Below are positions 56,061-64,000 of a stretch of DNA of 64,000 nt, one piece after another. The stretch's first letter is position 1. The number at the start of each line of letters is the position of its first letter. The stretch is from Shewanella electrica (GTDB lineage Bacteria; Pseudomonadota; Gammaproteobacteria; Enterobacterales; Shewanellaceae): the NCBI RefSeq assembly GCF_022321485.1, contig NZ_JAKOGG010000001.1:124001-188000 (forward strand). The letters run 5' to 3'. The position numbers and the translations under genes were made by a program. Below the pieces are notes generated by a model. That model did not search any database, was not told where the DNA came from, and saw nothing but the letters and a program-made list of their open reading frames with translations.

Positions 56061-56318
56061 GTGTTAAGCAAACTGCTGATAACAGTCTTCGCGCTAGCGG
56101 CGCTGATGATGGTGTATCTCAGTGCGCCCTTTGTGTTCTTTCCCCTTATTTTCAGTGTAGATCTGCCATCCGATAGCCTTTGCCGTGCCGTGTGGCATCG
56201 CGCCTATGAACCGCTGCTAGTGCGTCTGTCTGACGATAATCTCTACAAGCTGCAGGTCGCACAGATGGCGGCAGAACTGTGTGATAAAGATGCGAATCGC
56301 TGCGGGGCTTTCGAGTAA
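56061..56318 (+). CDS. Hypothetical small exported or membrane protein
   Basis: I do not recognise this 85-residue protein. It starts with GTG at 56061, after an AAGG-type site, and has a strongly hydrophobic N-terminus (about 4-33). A short polar domain with three Cys (SLCRAVW, ELCDKD and NRCG) follows, which might form a disulphide if exported. It stands alone between the terminator copy and the intergenic repeat. Confidence 0.55.
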   Translation: MLSKLLITVFALAALMMVYLSAPFVFFPLIFSVDLPSDSLCRAVWHRAYEPLLVRLSDDNLYKLQVAQMAAELCDKDANRCGAFE

Positions 56319-56451
56319 CTTGTCTTACTTCGTCCAGCTTTTCATAACAAGGCTACCTGATTGATATGCTAAAAATATCACTGCGTTTATATGGCGCTAA
56401 CTCTGCTAATGTTGGGGATGAGGTTGGGATTGCGGCTACTGGCAGAGCAAG

Positions 56452-56540
56452 ACTGGCACATCATCAGCTTTGCCTAACTCACGCTCTATCTGCCTAAATC
56501 ACGCGCTGTCTGCTGCAAAAAGCAACCAGTAAAGATATAC
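56452..56540. repeat. Dispersed intergenic repeat, copy C
   Basis: Same family as 1061-1150 and 62043-62130: GGCACATCA, GCCTAAATCACGCGCTGTCTGCTG and CAACCAGTAAAGATA are the matching blocks. It carries an extra partial unit (GCCTAACTCACGCTCTATCT). The rest of the 56319-56664 gap shows no gene. Confidence 0.5.
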
Positions 56541-56664
56541 AGCTAACGATGTGATCAAAAAATAATACACAAAGGTGAAATCACGCTAAGCTAACAAAAC
56601 GCATGCAAGGTTTGTCGTTGTTGCCTTGCACCATTGGCATTTGAACATTATTTTCGGATAGCTC

Positions 56665-58200
56665 ATGTATTCAACAACGACCATCTTCCCGCTGCTGCGT
56701 TTTGCTTTTTTACTGTTGCTTTTGCCGCTGATGATCAGCTGTTCCTCGCTACCTGAACATGTTGAAAAACAACCTTCTTTTGCCCTAAATGACTACCAAC
56801 AAACCGCCGTAGCTCGTGTGCTGGCTGATGTTTCTGCAAAGCATCCGCAGCAATCTGGTTTCTTTTTAGTGGATAATGGCGCCGATGCCTTTACCGCCAG
56901 AATCGCGATGACAGGCTTGGCGGAGAAGACACTTGACCTGCAATATTATATCTGGGAGGCCGATGCCACCGGCCGCTTGCTTAGCGATAACGTGATCCGT
57001 GCCGCCGCTCGTGGCGTGAGGGTACGGGTGTTATTGGATGACAATAACCTACACGATCGCGACCAAATGTTGGCGGTACTGGACGCATTGCCCAATGTGT
57101 CGATTCGGATTTTTAATCCGTTTGCTAATCGCAACTTTCATATGGCGGATTTTCTCGGGGATTTAGAGCGAGTGAATCATCGCATGCACAACAAAACCAT
57201 GGTGATTGATAACGCCTTGGCGGTGGTTGGTGGGCGGAATATTGGCGACCACTATTTCAGTGTGTCGCAGGAGTCCAACTTTAGAGACTTGGATGTACTC
57301 ACCGCTGGGCCAGTGGTGCGCAAAGTCTCTGAACAGTTTGATTATTTTTGGAACGGTAGTTGGTCAATACCGATCTCGGCCTTGGTTGAGTTACCCAGCG
57401 AGGATGAGCAACAACAGCTATTGCGGCAGATGCGCGCTAGGATCAGCCAAGATCATTATCCCTACCCGCTGTCGAGCAACTATGCCGATTTGCTCAATCA
57501 ATTACAGCGTATCTCGGCGCGGTTACAGTGGGGCGATTGTCAATTTATTTGGGATGATCCTGCCAATGTTGCCGAGGGAAAAATTGTTAATGCGCTCTAT
57601 CAGCAATTACAGCATGTACAGCACTCATTGTTGATTGAAGCCGCCTATTTTGTCTTGGGGGAGCGGGCGAGGGCGGAAGTCAAACGCTTACATCAGGCTG
57701 GCGTCAGCATCAGAGTCTTAACCAATTCTCTGGTGACCAATGATGTGCTTGCGGCTCATGCTGGTCATGCTAATCACCGCCAAGAATTACTAGAAAATGG
57801 CGTCAGTTTGTACGAGTTACGGCCCGACGCGCTAGAGAAGCGTCCTAAAATTGTGTCACTAAAATCCCGCGCGGCGCTGCATACTAAAGCCATGGTGTTT
57901 GATAATAGCACTGTGTATATCGGCAGTTTTAATCTCGACCCACGCTCAGGGTTTATCAATACCGAAACCGTACTCGCCATTAATAATGCTGAGTTAGCGC
58001 AACAGTTAACAGCGTTTATGGATGACGGTGTAAAACCCGAAAATAGTTACCACGTCGTCATTGGTGCTGACGGCGACCTCCAGTGGCACACCATCGAGCA
58101 GGGGCAAGATGTTCGCTACGATAGCGACCCGCACAGCTCGGCATGGCAACGCTTTATGGTGGGGATGTTGCAGCTACTACCGTTTGAACATCAGCTTTAA
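56665..58200 (+). CDS. Phospholipase D-type lipoprotein, ClsC/cardiolipin synthase-like
   Basis: The 511-residue protein has a lipobox (LMISCSS, Cys near 26), so it is probably anchored in the membrane facing the periplasm. Two PLD catalytic motifs are present: HNKTMVIDN (His175, Lys177) and HTKAMVFDN (His406, Lys408), each followed by G-G/S-x-N. Layout resembles ClsC (YmdC), which makes cardiolipin from phosphatidylglycerol and phosphatidylethanolamine. The DLQYYIWEAD start of the catalytic region is also typical. It is followed after 135 bases by the DUF2878 operon. Confidence 0.88.
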   Translation: MYSTTTIFPLLRFAFLLLLLPLMISCSSLPEHVEKQPSFALNDYQQTAVARVLADVSAKHPQQSGFFLVDNGADAFTARIAMTGLAEKTLDLQYYIWEADATGRLLSDNVIRAAARGVRVRVLLDDNNLHDRDQMLAVLDALPNVSIRIFNPFANRNFHMADFLGDLERVNHRMHNKTMVIDNALAVVGGRNIGDHYFSVSQESNFRDLDVLTAGPVVRKVSEQFDYFWNGSWSIPISALVELPSEDEQQQLLRQMRARISQDHYPYPLSSNYADLLNQLQRISARLQWGDCQFIWDDPANVAEGKIVNALYQQLQHVQHSLLIEAAYFVLGERARAEVKRLHQAGVSIRVLTNSLVTNDVLAAHAGHANHRQELLENGVSLYELRPDALEKRPKIVSLKSRAALHTKAMVFDNSTVYIGSFNLDPRSGFINTETVLAINNAELAQQLTAFMDDGVKPENSYHVVIGADGDLQWHTIEQGQDVRYDSDPHSSAWQRFMVGMLQLLPFEHQL

Positions 58201-58335
58201 CGTTGGCGCGCTGCGGCAACGCAAATAAGTTGATCGATTTTCCTGCTTACTTCGTTTCTATAGTGTCGCCCTTTGCCATGTCGTTAAGCGGTGATGCACA
58301 CCTTATGTATTCATCATTATGTGAGGCGCCGTTGG

Positions 58336-58821
58336 ATGAAAGGCCTGTTGCTGACATCGCTGTGGTTTCAAGGACTATGGTTTTTGGCGGTGCTAGGGCG
58401 GGAGCCTTGGCAGTGGTGGACATTGGCATTGGTGTTACTGACTTGCGCTATTACCCTGCCAAGGCAACGTAAACCGTTGTTATGGTGTGTAGGCATTGCA
58501 CTGCTCGGCATCGTGCTTGATAGCGTTAATTTACTGGCAGGTTTAATGGTATTTAGTTCACCACAACTGCCTGTCTGGTTAATGGCGTTATGGCTGGCTT
58601 TTGCTTGGTACAGCTGGTGGTTATTACCGATATTGCATGGCTATTCCAAGTTGATAATCGTGCCTGTTGCCGCTGTGGCCGGGGCGGTGAGTTACCTTGC
58701 AGGTGCCCAACTTGATGCGGTGATGCTGCCGTTTGGTAATAGTTTAACCGCAGCGGTGTTGCTGTGTCAGTGGGGCATATTGATGGCATTGTTGTTGTGG
58801 TTGCGAGGAAAATTGGCATGA
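58336..58821 (+). CDS. DUF2878-like membrane protein
   Basis: The 161-residue protein has five or six membrane segments and is very rich in Leu, Trp and Ala. I assign it to DUF2878 from its size, the alternating tryptophan-rich helices and its place before the chalcone isomerase-like and DUF3833 genes. The start is taken as the ATG at 58336, with GAGG about nine bases before it; the frame is open from 58291. Its stop overlaps the next start (ATGA). The function is unknown. Confidence 0.75.
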   Translation: MKGLLLTSLWFQGLWFLAVLGREPWQWWTLALVLLTCAITLPRQRKPLLWCVGIALLGIVLDSVNLLAGLMVFSSPQLPVWLMALWLAFAWYSWWLLPILHGYSKLIIVPVAAVAGAVSYLAGAQLDAVMLPFGNSLTAAVLLCQWGILMALLLWLRGKLA

Positions 58822-59354
58822 AGTTAACGGCTAAATGGGCAAATGTTGTTGCTGGGGTAGCATTGCTGCTGAGCGTGTCTGCAAACGCTGCCGCCTCGGC
58901 AACGTGGACGCAATGGCCGAGTGTCGGGCAGGCGAGTCTCAGTTGGTTATGGTTTGATGTTTATCATTCAACCTTACGCACACCCTCTGGTCAGTATGAC
59001 GGCCAACAAGCGCCACTGGCTTTACAGATCCGCTACCAGCGTGAAATCTCCGCCCAAGAGTTGTTAGATGCGACCAGTGAACAATGGCAAAAACTGGGTT
59101 ATTCAACGGAACAAATTGCCCCTTGGCTTAAGCAACTTAGTGCGATTTTTCCTAATGTTACTGAGGGTGATCAACTGGTGTATGTTTCTGCTGGCGAAGC
59201 GGGTGATTTTTATTATCAAGCCAAGCATCAAAGCGGCTTCAAGCTGTTGGGGCAGGTTACCGAACCTGCGCTAAATCAAGCATTTATTGCTATCTGGCTA
59301 TCGCCGCAAACGGAATATCCCAAATTACGACAACAATTAATAGGAGCAAGCTAA
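58818..59354 (+). CDS. Exported chalcone isomerase-like protein
   Basis: The 178-residue protein has a signal peptide (about 1-25, ending ANAAA) and a chalcone isomerase-like fold: VGQASLSWLWFDVYHSTLRTPSG near the start, PLALQIRYQREIS and the C-terminal FIAIWLSPQTEYPKLRQQLIG. Bacterial members bind fatty acids or unknown lipids and are not known to make flavonoids. It starts at the ATG overlapping the DUF2878 stop and overlaps the next gene by one base. Confidence 0.85.
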   Translation: MKLTAKWANVVAGVALLLSVSANAAASATWTQWPSVGQASLSWLWFDVYHSTLRTPSGQYDGQQAPLALQIRYQREISAQELLDATSEQWQKLGYSTEQIAPWLKQLSAIFPNVTEGDQLVYVSAGEAGDFYYQAKHQSGFKLLGQVTEPALNQAFIAIWLSPQTEYPKLRQQLIGAS

Positions 59355-59899
59355 TGCATAAGTGCCTCATCCGTTGGTGTAAAACTTGGTTTGTGGCCAG
59401 CGCCGTGGTGCTGCTCAGCAGTTGTAGCGCTGATTTATCCGACTATCGCGCCAGCACGCCCAAGTTTGATTTGTTTGAATATTTCCACGGGGATATTACC
59501 GCGTGGGGCATGGTGCAGGATTATACCGAGCAACAGACGCGCCGCTTTGAGGTGCAAATTCGGGGTGAAGTAAACGGTAACACGCTTACCCTGCATGAAG
59601 ATTTTCGTTATCACGATGGCGAAACAGCGACGCGCGTATGGATTATCACCCGTCAGCCGGATGGGCGCTATCTCGGTACGGCAGACGATATTATCGGTAC
59701 TGCTGTGGGCGAAGAGATGGGTAACGCGCTGCGTTGGCGTTATGACTTTTTGCTGAAAACTGATGAGCATGAACTGCAAGTACACTTTGACGATTGGATG
59801 TATCGTCAAGATGAGAAGCATGTGTTTAACATTTCAAAAATCACCAAGTGGGGCGTGACTCTCGGCCAAGTCACCTTGTTTTTTACCAAGGAGCAATGA
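59354..59899 (+). CDS. DUF3833 lipoprotein
   Basis: The 181-residue putative lipoprotein has a lipobox (LLSSCSA, Cys near 24). The mature part has the DUF3833 pattern: FDLFEYFHGDITAWGMVQD near the start, then LHEDFRYHDGETATRVW, DDIIGTAVGEEMGNALRW and DDWMYRQDEKHVFNIS. In Vibrio and relatives this family is found with DUF2878 and chalcone isomerase-like genes near cyclopropane fatty acid synthase (cfa), suggesting a membrane-lipid role; cfa is not here. It is the last gene of the three-gene operon. Confidence 0.88.
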   Translation: MHKCLIRWCKTWFVASAVVLLSSCSADLSDYRASTPKFDLFEYFHGDITAWGMVQDYTEQQTRRFEVQIRGEVNGNTLTLHEDFRYHDGETATRVWIITRQPDGRYLGTADDIIGTAVGEEMGNALRWRYDFLLKTDEHELQVHFDDWMYRQDEKHVFNISKITKWGVTLGQVTLFFTKEQ

Positions 59900-60198
59900 A
59901 GCTAGTTACTAGGAAGGTGTGAACAAATTTCCGTAGCGCGTGGCATATAGTGAGGTTTCAGCTTATACAACGGGCTTACTAGTCGCGGCAAACTGCGCCT
60001 TGCATGTAACAGCGATATGCTAAGCCGAGCTAGCTCGGTTCTTATCTGCTTCTGTCTACTCTTATCACAAAGCTTCAAATTCGCTGCTCATCAGCCATTT
60101 ACTATTAGCGCCATAACGCCTTAGCATAACTCGACGTATTATCGGGTTTCTCGCTGATACATCTGCATATATCTAAGTCACGGAGGACACATAACACA
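59900..60198. other. Intergenic region
   Basis: About 300 bases with no gene. A perfect 14-bp palindrome, CCGAGCTAGCTCGG (60025-60038), is the only notable element; it has no loop or T run, so it is not a normal terminator. GGAGG lies before the next ATG. Confidence 0.4.
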
Positions 60199-60543
60199 AT
60201 GCAGCATTTTTATTGGGTTAAACATCAAACGCCGCAAGGTGCGCATTTAAACGATACCCAGATTGACCGACTGGTGATTGAGGCGCGTTTGAGTATGCTG
60301 TGGCGTTTACGGATTCTTACCTTGTTGATTTGTGTATTTATGTTTGTCGCACCGCTGTGGGCTCGACCGGACATTGTCGAGATGTTTCGTGAGCAAAACA
60401 CCTCGATGAACATTGGCTTGCTGTGGTTGGGCGCTGCGTTAATCGGCTGTGCATTGACGGCGTTAAAGTCGGTACACAATCTGTTGGAGCTGTTGCTGTT
60501 GCGACCGAAAATCAAACGGATTTTGCAACAAGGCTTTTGCTAA
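60199..60543 (+). CDS. Hypothetical small membrane protein
   Basis: I do not recognise this 114-residue protein. It has two membrane segments (about 36-52 and 73-90) joined by a short loop, and a basic C-terminus (RPKIKRI), which places the ends in the cytoplasm. A GGAGG site precedes the ATG. Its stop overlaps the ATG of the broken GNAT gene (TAATG), so the two belong to one operon. Confidence 0.65.
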   Translation: MQHFYWVKHQTPQGAHLNDTQIDRLVIEARLSMLWRLRILTLLICVFMFVAPLWARPDIVEMFREQNTSMNIGLLWLGAALIGCALTALKSVHNLLELLLLRPKIKRILQQGFC

Positions 60544-61151
60544 TGGACATCACCATTGTGCGTTATTCGGCGAGTGCTGATGCATCGTTGAGGTTAAATT
60601 CGGCAGTTTCTGCCGTTAATCAAGCCTATGCCTCTGAGGTGGTTGAACTGTTTTACGCGGCGGTGCACAGCATTGATGACGCGCTGTATTCCAATGCTCA
60701 GCGGCATGCTTGGGCACCATATCCCATCGATTATGCCAAGTGGTAGCAACGTCTTACACTGAAGCGCCCTTGGCTTGCTTTGATAGAAGGGCAAGTGGTG
60801 GGCTTCATTGAGCTAGACGATGATGGTCATATCGACTGTATGTACACAGCGCCTAATTACCAGCGTTGTGGCATTGCGAGTGCGCTTTACGCCGTGCTTG
60901 AACAACATGCTATCGCGCTTGCTTTACCACGTTTGTACGTGGAAGCGTCCTATCTCGCACAGCCATTTTTCTTCAAGCAGGGTTTTCGTCGGTTAGATAA
61001 GAATGTGGTTGACCGCAACGGAACGCAGTTGCTGAATTTCACCATGGAAAGTGGCTCAACGCTGCTGCAAGTTAAACAAATTTTAACGAAAAGCTCGCCT
61101 TTCTCTATCGCCTGCTGGCTAGCTTTGTCTGGTGAATTTCGGCACTATTAA
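60543..61151 (+). pseudogene. GNAT acetyltransferase interrupted by an in-frame TAG
   Basis: The frame from the ATG at 60543 reads as the first third of a GNAT protein up to YAKW, then meets TAG at 60744-60746, and continues in the same frame as QRLTLKRPWLALIEGQVVGF with the rest of the fold: ELDDDGHIDCMYTAPNYQRCGIASALY (motif A) and FFFKQGFRRL. Without the stop it would be about 202 residues, a normal length. The TAG stands where a Gln or similar codon is expected (CAG to TAG is one change). Either a recent nonsense mutation, a sequencing error or suppression explains it. Confidence 0.8.
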
Positions 61152-61182
61152 ATCTGATGTTTTTTAAAGGAATTTTAACAAG

Positions 61183-61827
61183 ATGAAACGGCAGTTACTG
61201 GCGTTAGTCACCGTGGTGGTGGCATGGTTCGCCAGCGTTAACCTAGCGCACGCTGAAACCTATGAGTTCAAAGCGGATGTAGATTACACCGTGCTTAAAG
61301 CACCGATAAAAGCGGCAGAGGCCAAGGGGCCGTACTTGCTGGAATACTTCTGGTTGGGCTGTCCGCATTGCCGCGCCATGAACCCGATGGTGAAGCAGTT
61401 TGAAAGTGCAAATCCCAAGGTGAGTGTGGTTCGTCGTCCCGGGTTGGGTAATGACCGTTGGGTGTTTGATGCCCATGTGTACTACGCGCTGCAAGCTATG
61501 GGTAAGAGCAGTTTAGTTTATGATTTAATGGACTATTATCATCAGCTTGCTAGCGAAGAACAGCGTTTGCCTGATCTTGCAGATGTAAAAGCCTACATGA
61601 CTAAACAGGGCATTGACGCGCAAAAGTTTGAGAAAGCGATGGATGATGATGCAACGCTTGACAAACTCTCAGTTGCTTATCGCGATCAACAGGCGCTGGG
61701 CTTGAAAGGCGTGCCAGTATTTATCGTTAACGGTAAGTATCAACTCCGTTTTGACGGCTTTGCTGGTGTAAAAGATCCCGCAGCACGTTTTACGGCATTG
61801 GTGGAATATCTGCTAAAACAGAAATAG
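61183..61827 (+). CDS. DsbA-family thiol:disulfide oxidoreductase
   Basis: This periplasmic oxidoreductase of 214 residues has a signal peptide (about 1-24, ending LAHAET), the thioredoxin-fold active site CPHC (Cys60, Cys63) preceded by EYFWLG, and the cis-proline loop GVPVFIVNGKY. CPHC is the same active site as E. coli DsbA, but the sequence around it (CPHCRAMNPMVKQF) puts it in the wider DsbA family. It may introduce disulphides in exported proteins. It follows the broken GNAT gene by 31 bases. Confidence 0.92.
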   Translation: MKRQLLALVTVVVAWFASVNLAHAETYEFKADVDYTVLKAPIKAAEAKGPYLLEYFWLGCPHCRAMNPMVKQFESANPKVSVVRRPGLGNDRWVFDAHVYYALQAMGKSSLVYDLMDYYHQLASEEQRLPDLADVKAYMTKQGIDAQKFEKAMDDDATLDKLSVAYRDQQALGLKGVPVFIVNGKYQLRFDGFAGVKDPAARFTALVEYLLKQK

Positions 61828-61833
61828 ATCAAT

Positions 61834-61864
61834 GATGGGTAGTTTGCGCGGCAAACTACCCATC
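61834..61864. other. Perfect 14-bp hairpin without a T run
   Basis: GATGGGTAGTTTGC (61834-61847) pairs with GCAAACTACCCATC (61851-61864) around a 3-base loop. Neither strand has a T tract. It could be an atypical terminator for the dsbA-like gene or an RNA-stabilising end. Confidence 0.6.
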
Positions 61865-62042
61865 GCTCGCCGGTGTTCATCGCCGTTCTGGCGCTGATTC
61901 TAGCGCCAGCGCTAATGCTCCTATCTAGTTGTTCAATATGGTTAACTTAGCTTTTACAAGGTCGTGTTTAGTTATCGCTCGTCGCTTAAGTATTTGCTAA
62001 GGTGTGAGCCGCAAAGTGCTTAGGGGCTGGTAGTGGAGTATG

Positions 62043-62130
62043 ACGATACGGCACATCACCTACCTTGTCTAAAGCGCGCTCTGCGTGCTGCAAAACAACC
62101 AGCAAAGGTCAGCCGCCCCGAGTGACTGGC
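62043..62130. repeat. Dispersed intergenic repeat, copy B
   Basis: Aligns with 1061-1150 over about 80 bases: CGGCACATCACCT, GTCTAAA, AACAACCAGCAAAG and CCGCCCC are in the same order and spacing apart from one base. Same orientation as copy A. The remainder of 61865-62164 has no gene. Confidence 0.6.
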
Positions 62131-62164
62131 AGCTCGCCACCATTTTTAACTTAGGAATCGTTAG

Positions 62165-62716
62165 ATGATAAACGGAGTTACCCGCGCTTTAACTGGCACA
62201 GCTATTTTTATGGCAACCACTTTGAGCAGCACTGCGGCGCTAGCCAATGATAACTGGGATAAGTTTAGTGATGTTACCGCGTATGGATTAGTGGCGGCGT
62301 CGCTAGCCATTCCAGCCTATAAAGATGATTGGCAAGGCGTCAAACAAGCTGGGCTTAGTGTTGGTGTCGCCACTGGCACCAGTATTCTGGCGAAATCAGT
62401 GATCCATGAGCAACGCCCAGATCACAGTGATAATGACAGCTTTCCATCGAACCATGCGGCCATGGCATTTGCCGCTGCGACCACGCTGCAAAAACGTTAT
62501 GGTTGGGAATATGGTTTACCTGCCTATGGTATGGCGGCGTTAACTGCTTACGGCCGTGTGGAAGCTGACAAGCATCACTGGGGCGATGTGGCAGCCAGTG
62601 CGGTGATCGGCTCGATTTCTGGCTGGTTCTTTACTGATGCTTTTGACAACAAGGTGCAGGTGACTCCTTGGGTTGATCGTGATGCAGCAGGTATTGCGGT
62701 GTCGTTCAACTGGTAA
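62165..62716 (+). CDS. Exported PAP2-family phosphatase
   Basis: The 183-residue protein has a signal peptide or N-terminal anchor (about 1-28, ending AALAN) and the three PAP2 motifs: KSVIHEQRP, SFPSNH and GRVEADKHHWGDV. Members remove phosphate from lipids such as undecaprenyl pyrophosphate or phosphatidic acid. The small size and the absence of multiple strong membrane helices suggest a periplasmic enzyme. It stands alone. Confidence 0.88.
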   Translation: MINGVTRALTGTAIFMATTLSSTAALANDNWDKFSDVTAYGLVAASLAIPAYKDDWQGVKQAGLSVGVATGTSILAKSVIHEQRPDHSDNDSFPSNHAAMAFAAATTLQKRYGWEYGLPAYGMAALTAYGRVEADKHHWGDVAASAVIGSISGWFFTDAFDNKVQVTPWVDRDAAGIAVSFNW

Positions 62717-63033
62717 GCGGTTGCTGTAAGCACTGCGGTCACTCTGCCGTGGTGCTAACTTGCTCTCATGATTTTTCTTGCTCAAATTTCTTATCTATCT
62801 TTTCTTTTGAACATTTCTTTTACAAATGTCGCAGTTTTTCATGGTTTTCTGTGTGCAAAACCGATTTCATAAACGAGTGACAATCATGTTTTTGTGAAAT
62901 ATAGCCCATTTGTCTTAGTTCTAAAGGCTACCTTGACGACAAAAGTGTAGAAAAAAGGTTAAGTTTTAGTCAGAATTATCTCCCTTCAGGTTTTCTTAAG
63001 CTTATGGAAGGCAAAACCTGAGATTTGAGGGAC
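62717..63033. other. AT-rich region upstream of csgD
   Basis: About 317 bases without a gene. It is AT-rich with several T and A runs, which fits a heavily regulated curli regulator promoter (in E. coli the csgD upstream region is long and binds many factors), but I cannot name a site. Confidence 0.4.
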
Positions 63034-63729
63034 ATGGACATTAGCGACACCCAACTCGAGGTAATCATGGAAGAGTTCAAGAAATTAATCGTAGTAGCCG
63101 AAAGTGCTACCGTTGGACAGTTACCATTTCTGGCGCAATCCATGGGATTTATGACAGAGGTAATTAGAGATGATCAACAGTTAGCCCTGCTTGATACCGC
63201 AGGCGCTTTGGTGGCGATCTCCATTCAAGGTATGCGTTTAGATAAATACACCATGCCGATAGTGGTTAAGCACGCATTGCAGTTTGCGCCGGTATTTCTT
63301 TATCGCGCAGATGAACAGATGGTTGATCAGCAGGTTGCTCTAATCTCTGGCATTCGTGGTGTGATTAGTGCTGATAAGCAACTTGACCAAGTGTTACATG
63401 CATTGAAAATTCTGATGCAAGGCGAGCTGTATTATGGCCGTGAACAACTGTCGATACTGCTAGATAAGATGTTGAAGTTCAAGCGCCAAGCCAATGATGA
63501 CTCGGCATCGGCGCCGTGTTTACTGCAGTTAACGCGACAAGAAAAACGCATCATCGAGCTTGTTGGTGAAGGGGCGCGTAATAAAGAGATCGCCACCCAT
63601 CTTAATATCAGCGCTCATACTGTTAAGGCGCATCTTTCTTCAATATTTAGAAAGACGCAATCACGTAACCGCGTGGAACTGCTACGCTGGGCGCAACAGT
63701 TCCAAGCCGCTGTTGATACCGTGATTTAG
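63034..63729 (+). CDS. csgD: CsgD-like LuxR-family regulator of curli
   Basis: The 231-residue regulator has an N-terminal pseudo-receiver-like domain (about 10-140) and a C-terminal LuxR-type helix-turn-helix (about 163-220) with LTRQEKRIIELVGEGARNKE and ISAHTVKAHLSSIFRKTQSRNR. The start at 63034 is preferred to an in-frame codon at 63025. The name rests on the adjacent csgG; the HTH alone is common. Its stop TAG overlaps the stop TAA of csgG on the other strand. Confidence 0.82.
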   Translation: MDISDTQLEVIMEEFKKLIVVAESATVGQLPFLAQSMGFMTEVIRDDQQLALLDTAGALVAISIQGMRLDKYTMPIVVKHALQFAPVFLYRADEQMVDQQVALISGIRGVISADKQLDQVLHALKILMQGELYYGREQLSILLDKMLKFKRQANDDSASAPCLLQLTRQEKRIIELVGEGARNKEIATHLNISAHTVKAHLSSIFRKTQSRNRVELLRWAQQFQAAVDTVI

Positions 63730-64000
63730 CCCTTGATAGCATCATTGGTCACGTTTGCTTGCCAGTAGCCCCGTTCAATCCCCTGATGAATGACGCCAGT
63801 TAATGCGGCCTCCATTGCTTGGCGAACGCACAGCTGTACTGGCTCATTGGTGGTATAACCTGCTTCTGCTTCCGCTAGTCGACTTAGGCTGACATAGCGG
63901 AAGAAACTCGCATCCACCTGTTGTGACAGCACTTTTTTTGAAGCTGATACCGACAGTAATACCCGGCCGGTATACACATCCACCGCCCGTAAATAGACCG
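63726..64000 (-). CDS. csgG: Curli secretion channel CsgG, 3' part
   Basis: Only the C-terminal 90 or so residues are in the window; the gene runs beyond base 64000. The segment VYLRAVDVYTGRVLLSVSASK, then FFRYVSLSRLAEAEAGYTTNEPVQLCV, matches the C-terminal part of CsgG, the outer-membrane lipoprotein pore that exports curli subunits. The frame is open to the window edge. Its stop shares bases with the csgD stop on the opposite strand. Confidence 0.92.
   Translation of the reverse strand, partial: VYLRAVDVYTGRVLLSVSASKKVLSQQVDASFFRYVSLSRLAEAEAGYTTNEPVQLCVRQAMEAALTGVIHQGIERGYWQANVTNDAIKG

Noticed and set aside
58203-58472. 89-codon frame overlapping the DUF2878 gene
   Set aside because: Overlaps a better gene in another frame and has no family-like sequence.
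60025-60038. Perfect 14-bp palindrome CCGAGCTAGCTCGG as a terminator
   Set aside because: It has no loop and no T tract, so it was left as an unexplained palindrome.

Overview
The window reads as chromosomal DNA of a Shewanella-like gammaproteobacterium. This is an inference from protein families and gene order; no rRNA or other species marker is present. Supporting signs are a yjjV-nupC-deoCABD block, prfC, holD-rimI, lipA-lipB-ybeD, curli genes and a 1000-residue TonB-dependent receptor. Base composition is moderate in the core genes and clearly more AT-rich at 8.2-9.1, 18.2-20.0 and 26.5-27.3 kb.

Layout. 0-10 kb: tail of an unrecognised protein, an OmpR-type response regulator, a TonB-dependent receptor, release factor RF3 (prfC), an AT-rich membrane-anchored protein and a small lipoprotein. 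9.8-16.8 kb: nucleoside salvage, with a YjjV-type hydrolase, a CNT nucleoside transporter with an extra inserted segment, and deoC-deoA-deoB-deoD. 16.9-22.4 kb: an accessory island of reverse-strand genes, including two Imm49-like immunity paralogues and other immunity-like genes with no toxin beside them, ending at a tRNA-Trp gene. 22.5-25.4 kb: an exported methyltransferase, dps and holD-rimI. 25.5-27.6 kb: a DUF1778/GNAT toxin-antitoxin pair, a decayed rimI-like fragment, an AT-rich T5orf172/GIY-YIG gene and a short repeat array. 27.7-36.2 kb: lipoate synthesis and assorted housekeeping genes.

36.2-53.3 kb is the centrepiece: a complete formate hydrogenlyase locus of the Hyf (FHL-2, complex I-like) type. 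It contains the activator fhlA, then hyfABCDEFGHIJ and the protease gene hycI, then a second unit with hydN and fdhF. Both units have a GG-N10-GC sigma-54 promoter and TGTCGA-type palindromes that could bind FhlA. FdhF carries cysteine at residue 140, where E. coli FdhF has selenocysteine. The Hyp maturation genes are not in the window.

53.3-64 kb: an S41 peptidase gene flanked by a 107-bp direct duplication of the fdhF 3' end and terminator, a phospholipase D-type lipoprotein, a DUF2878/chalcone isomerase-like/DUF3833 operon, a GNAT gene broken by an in-frame amber codon, a DsbA-family oxidoreductase, a PAP2 phosphatase, and csgD converging on the 3' end of csgG. A dispersed intergenic repeat of about 85 bp occurs three times, near 1.1, 56.5 and 62.1 kb.
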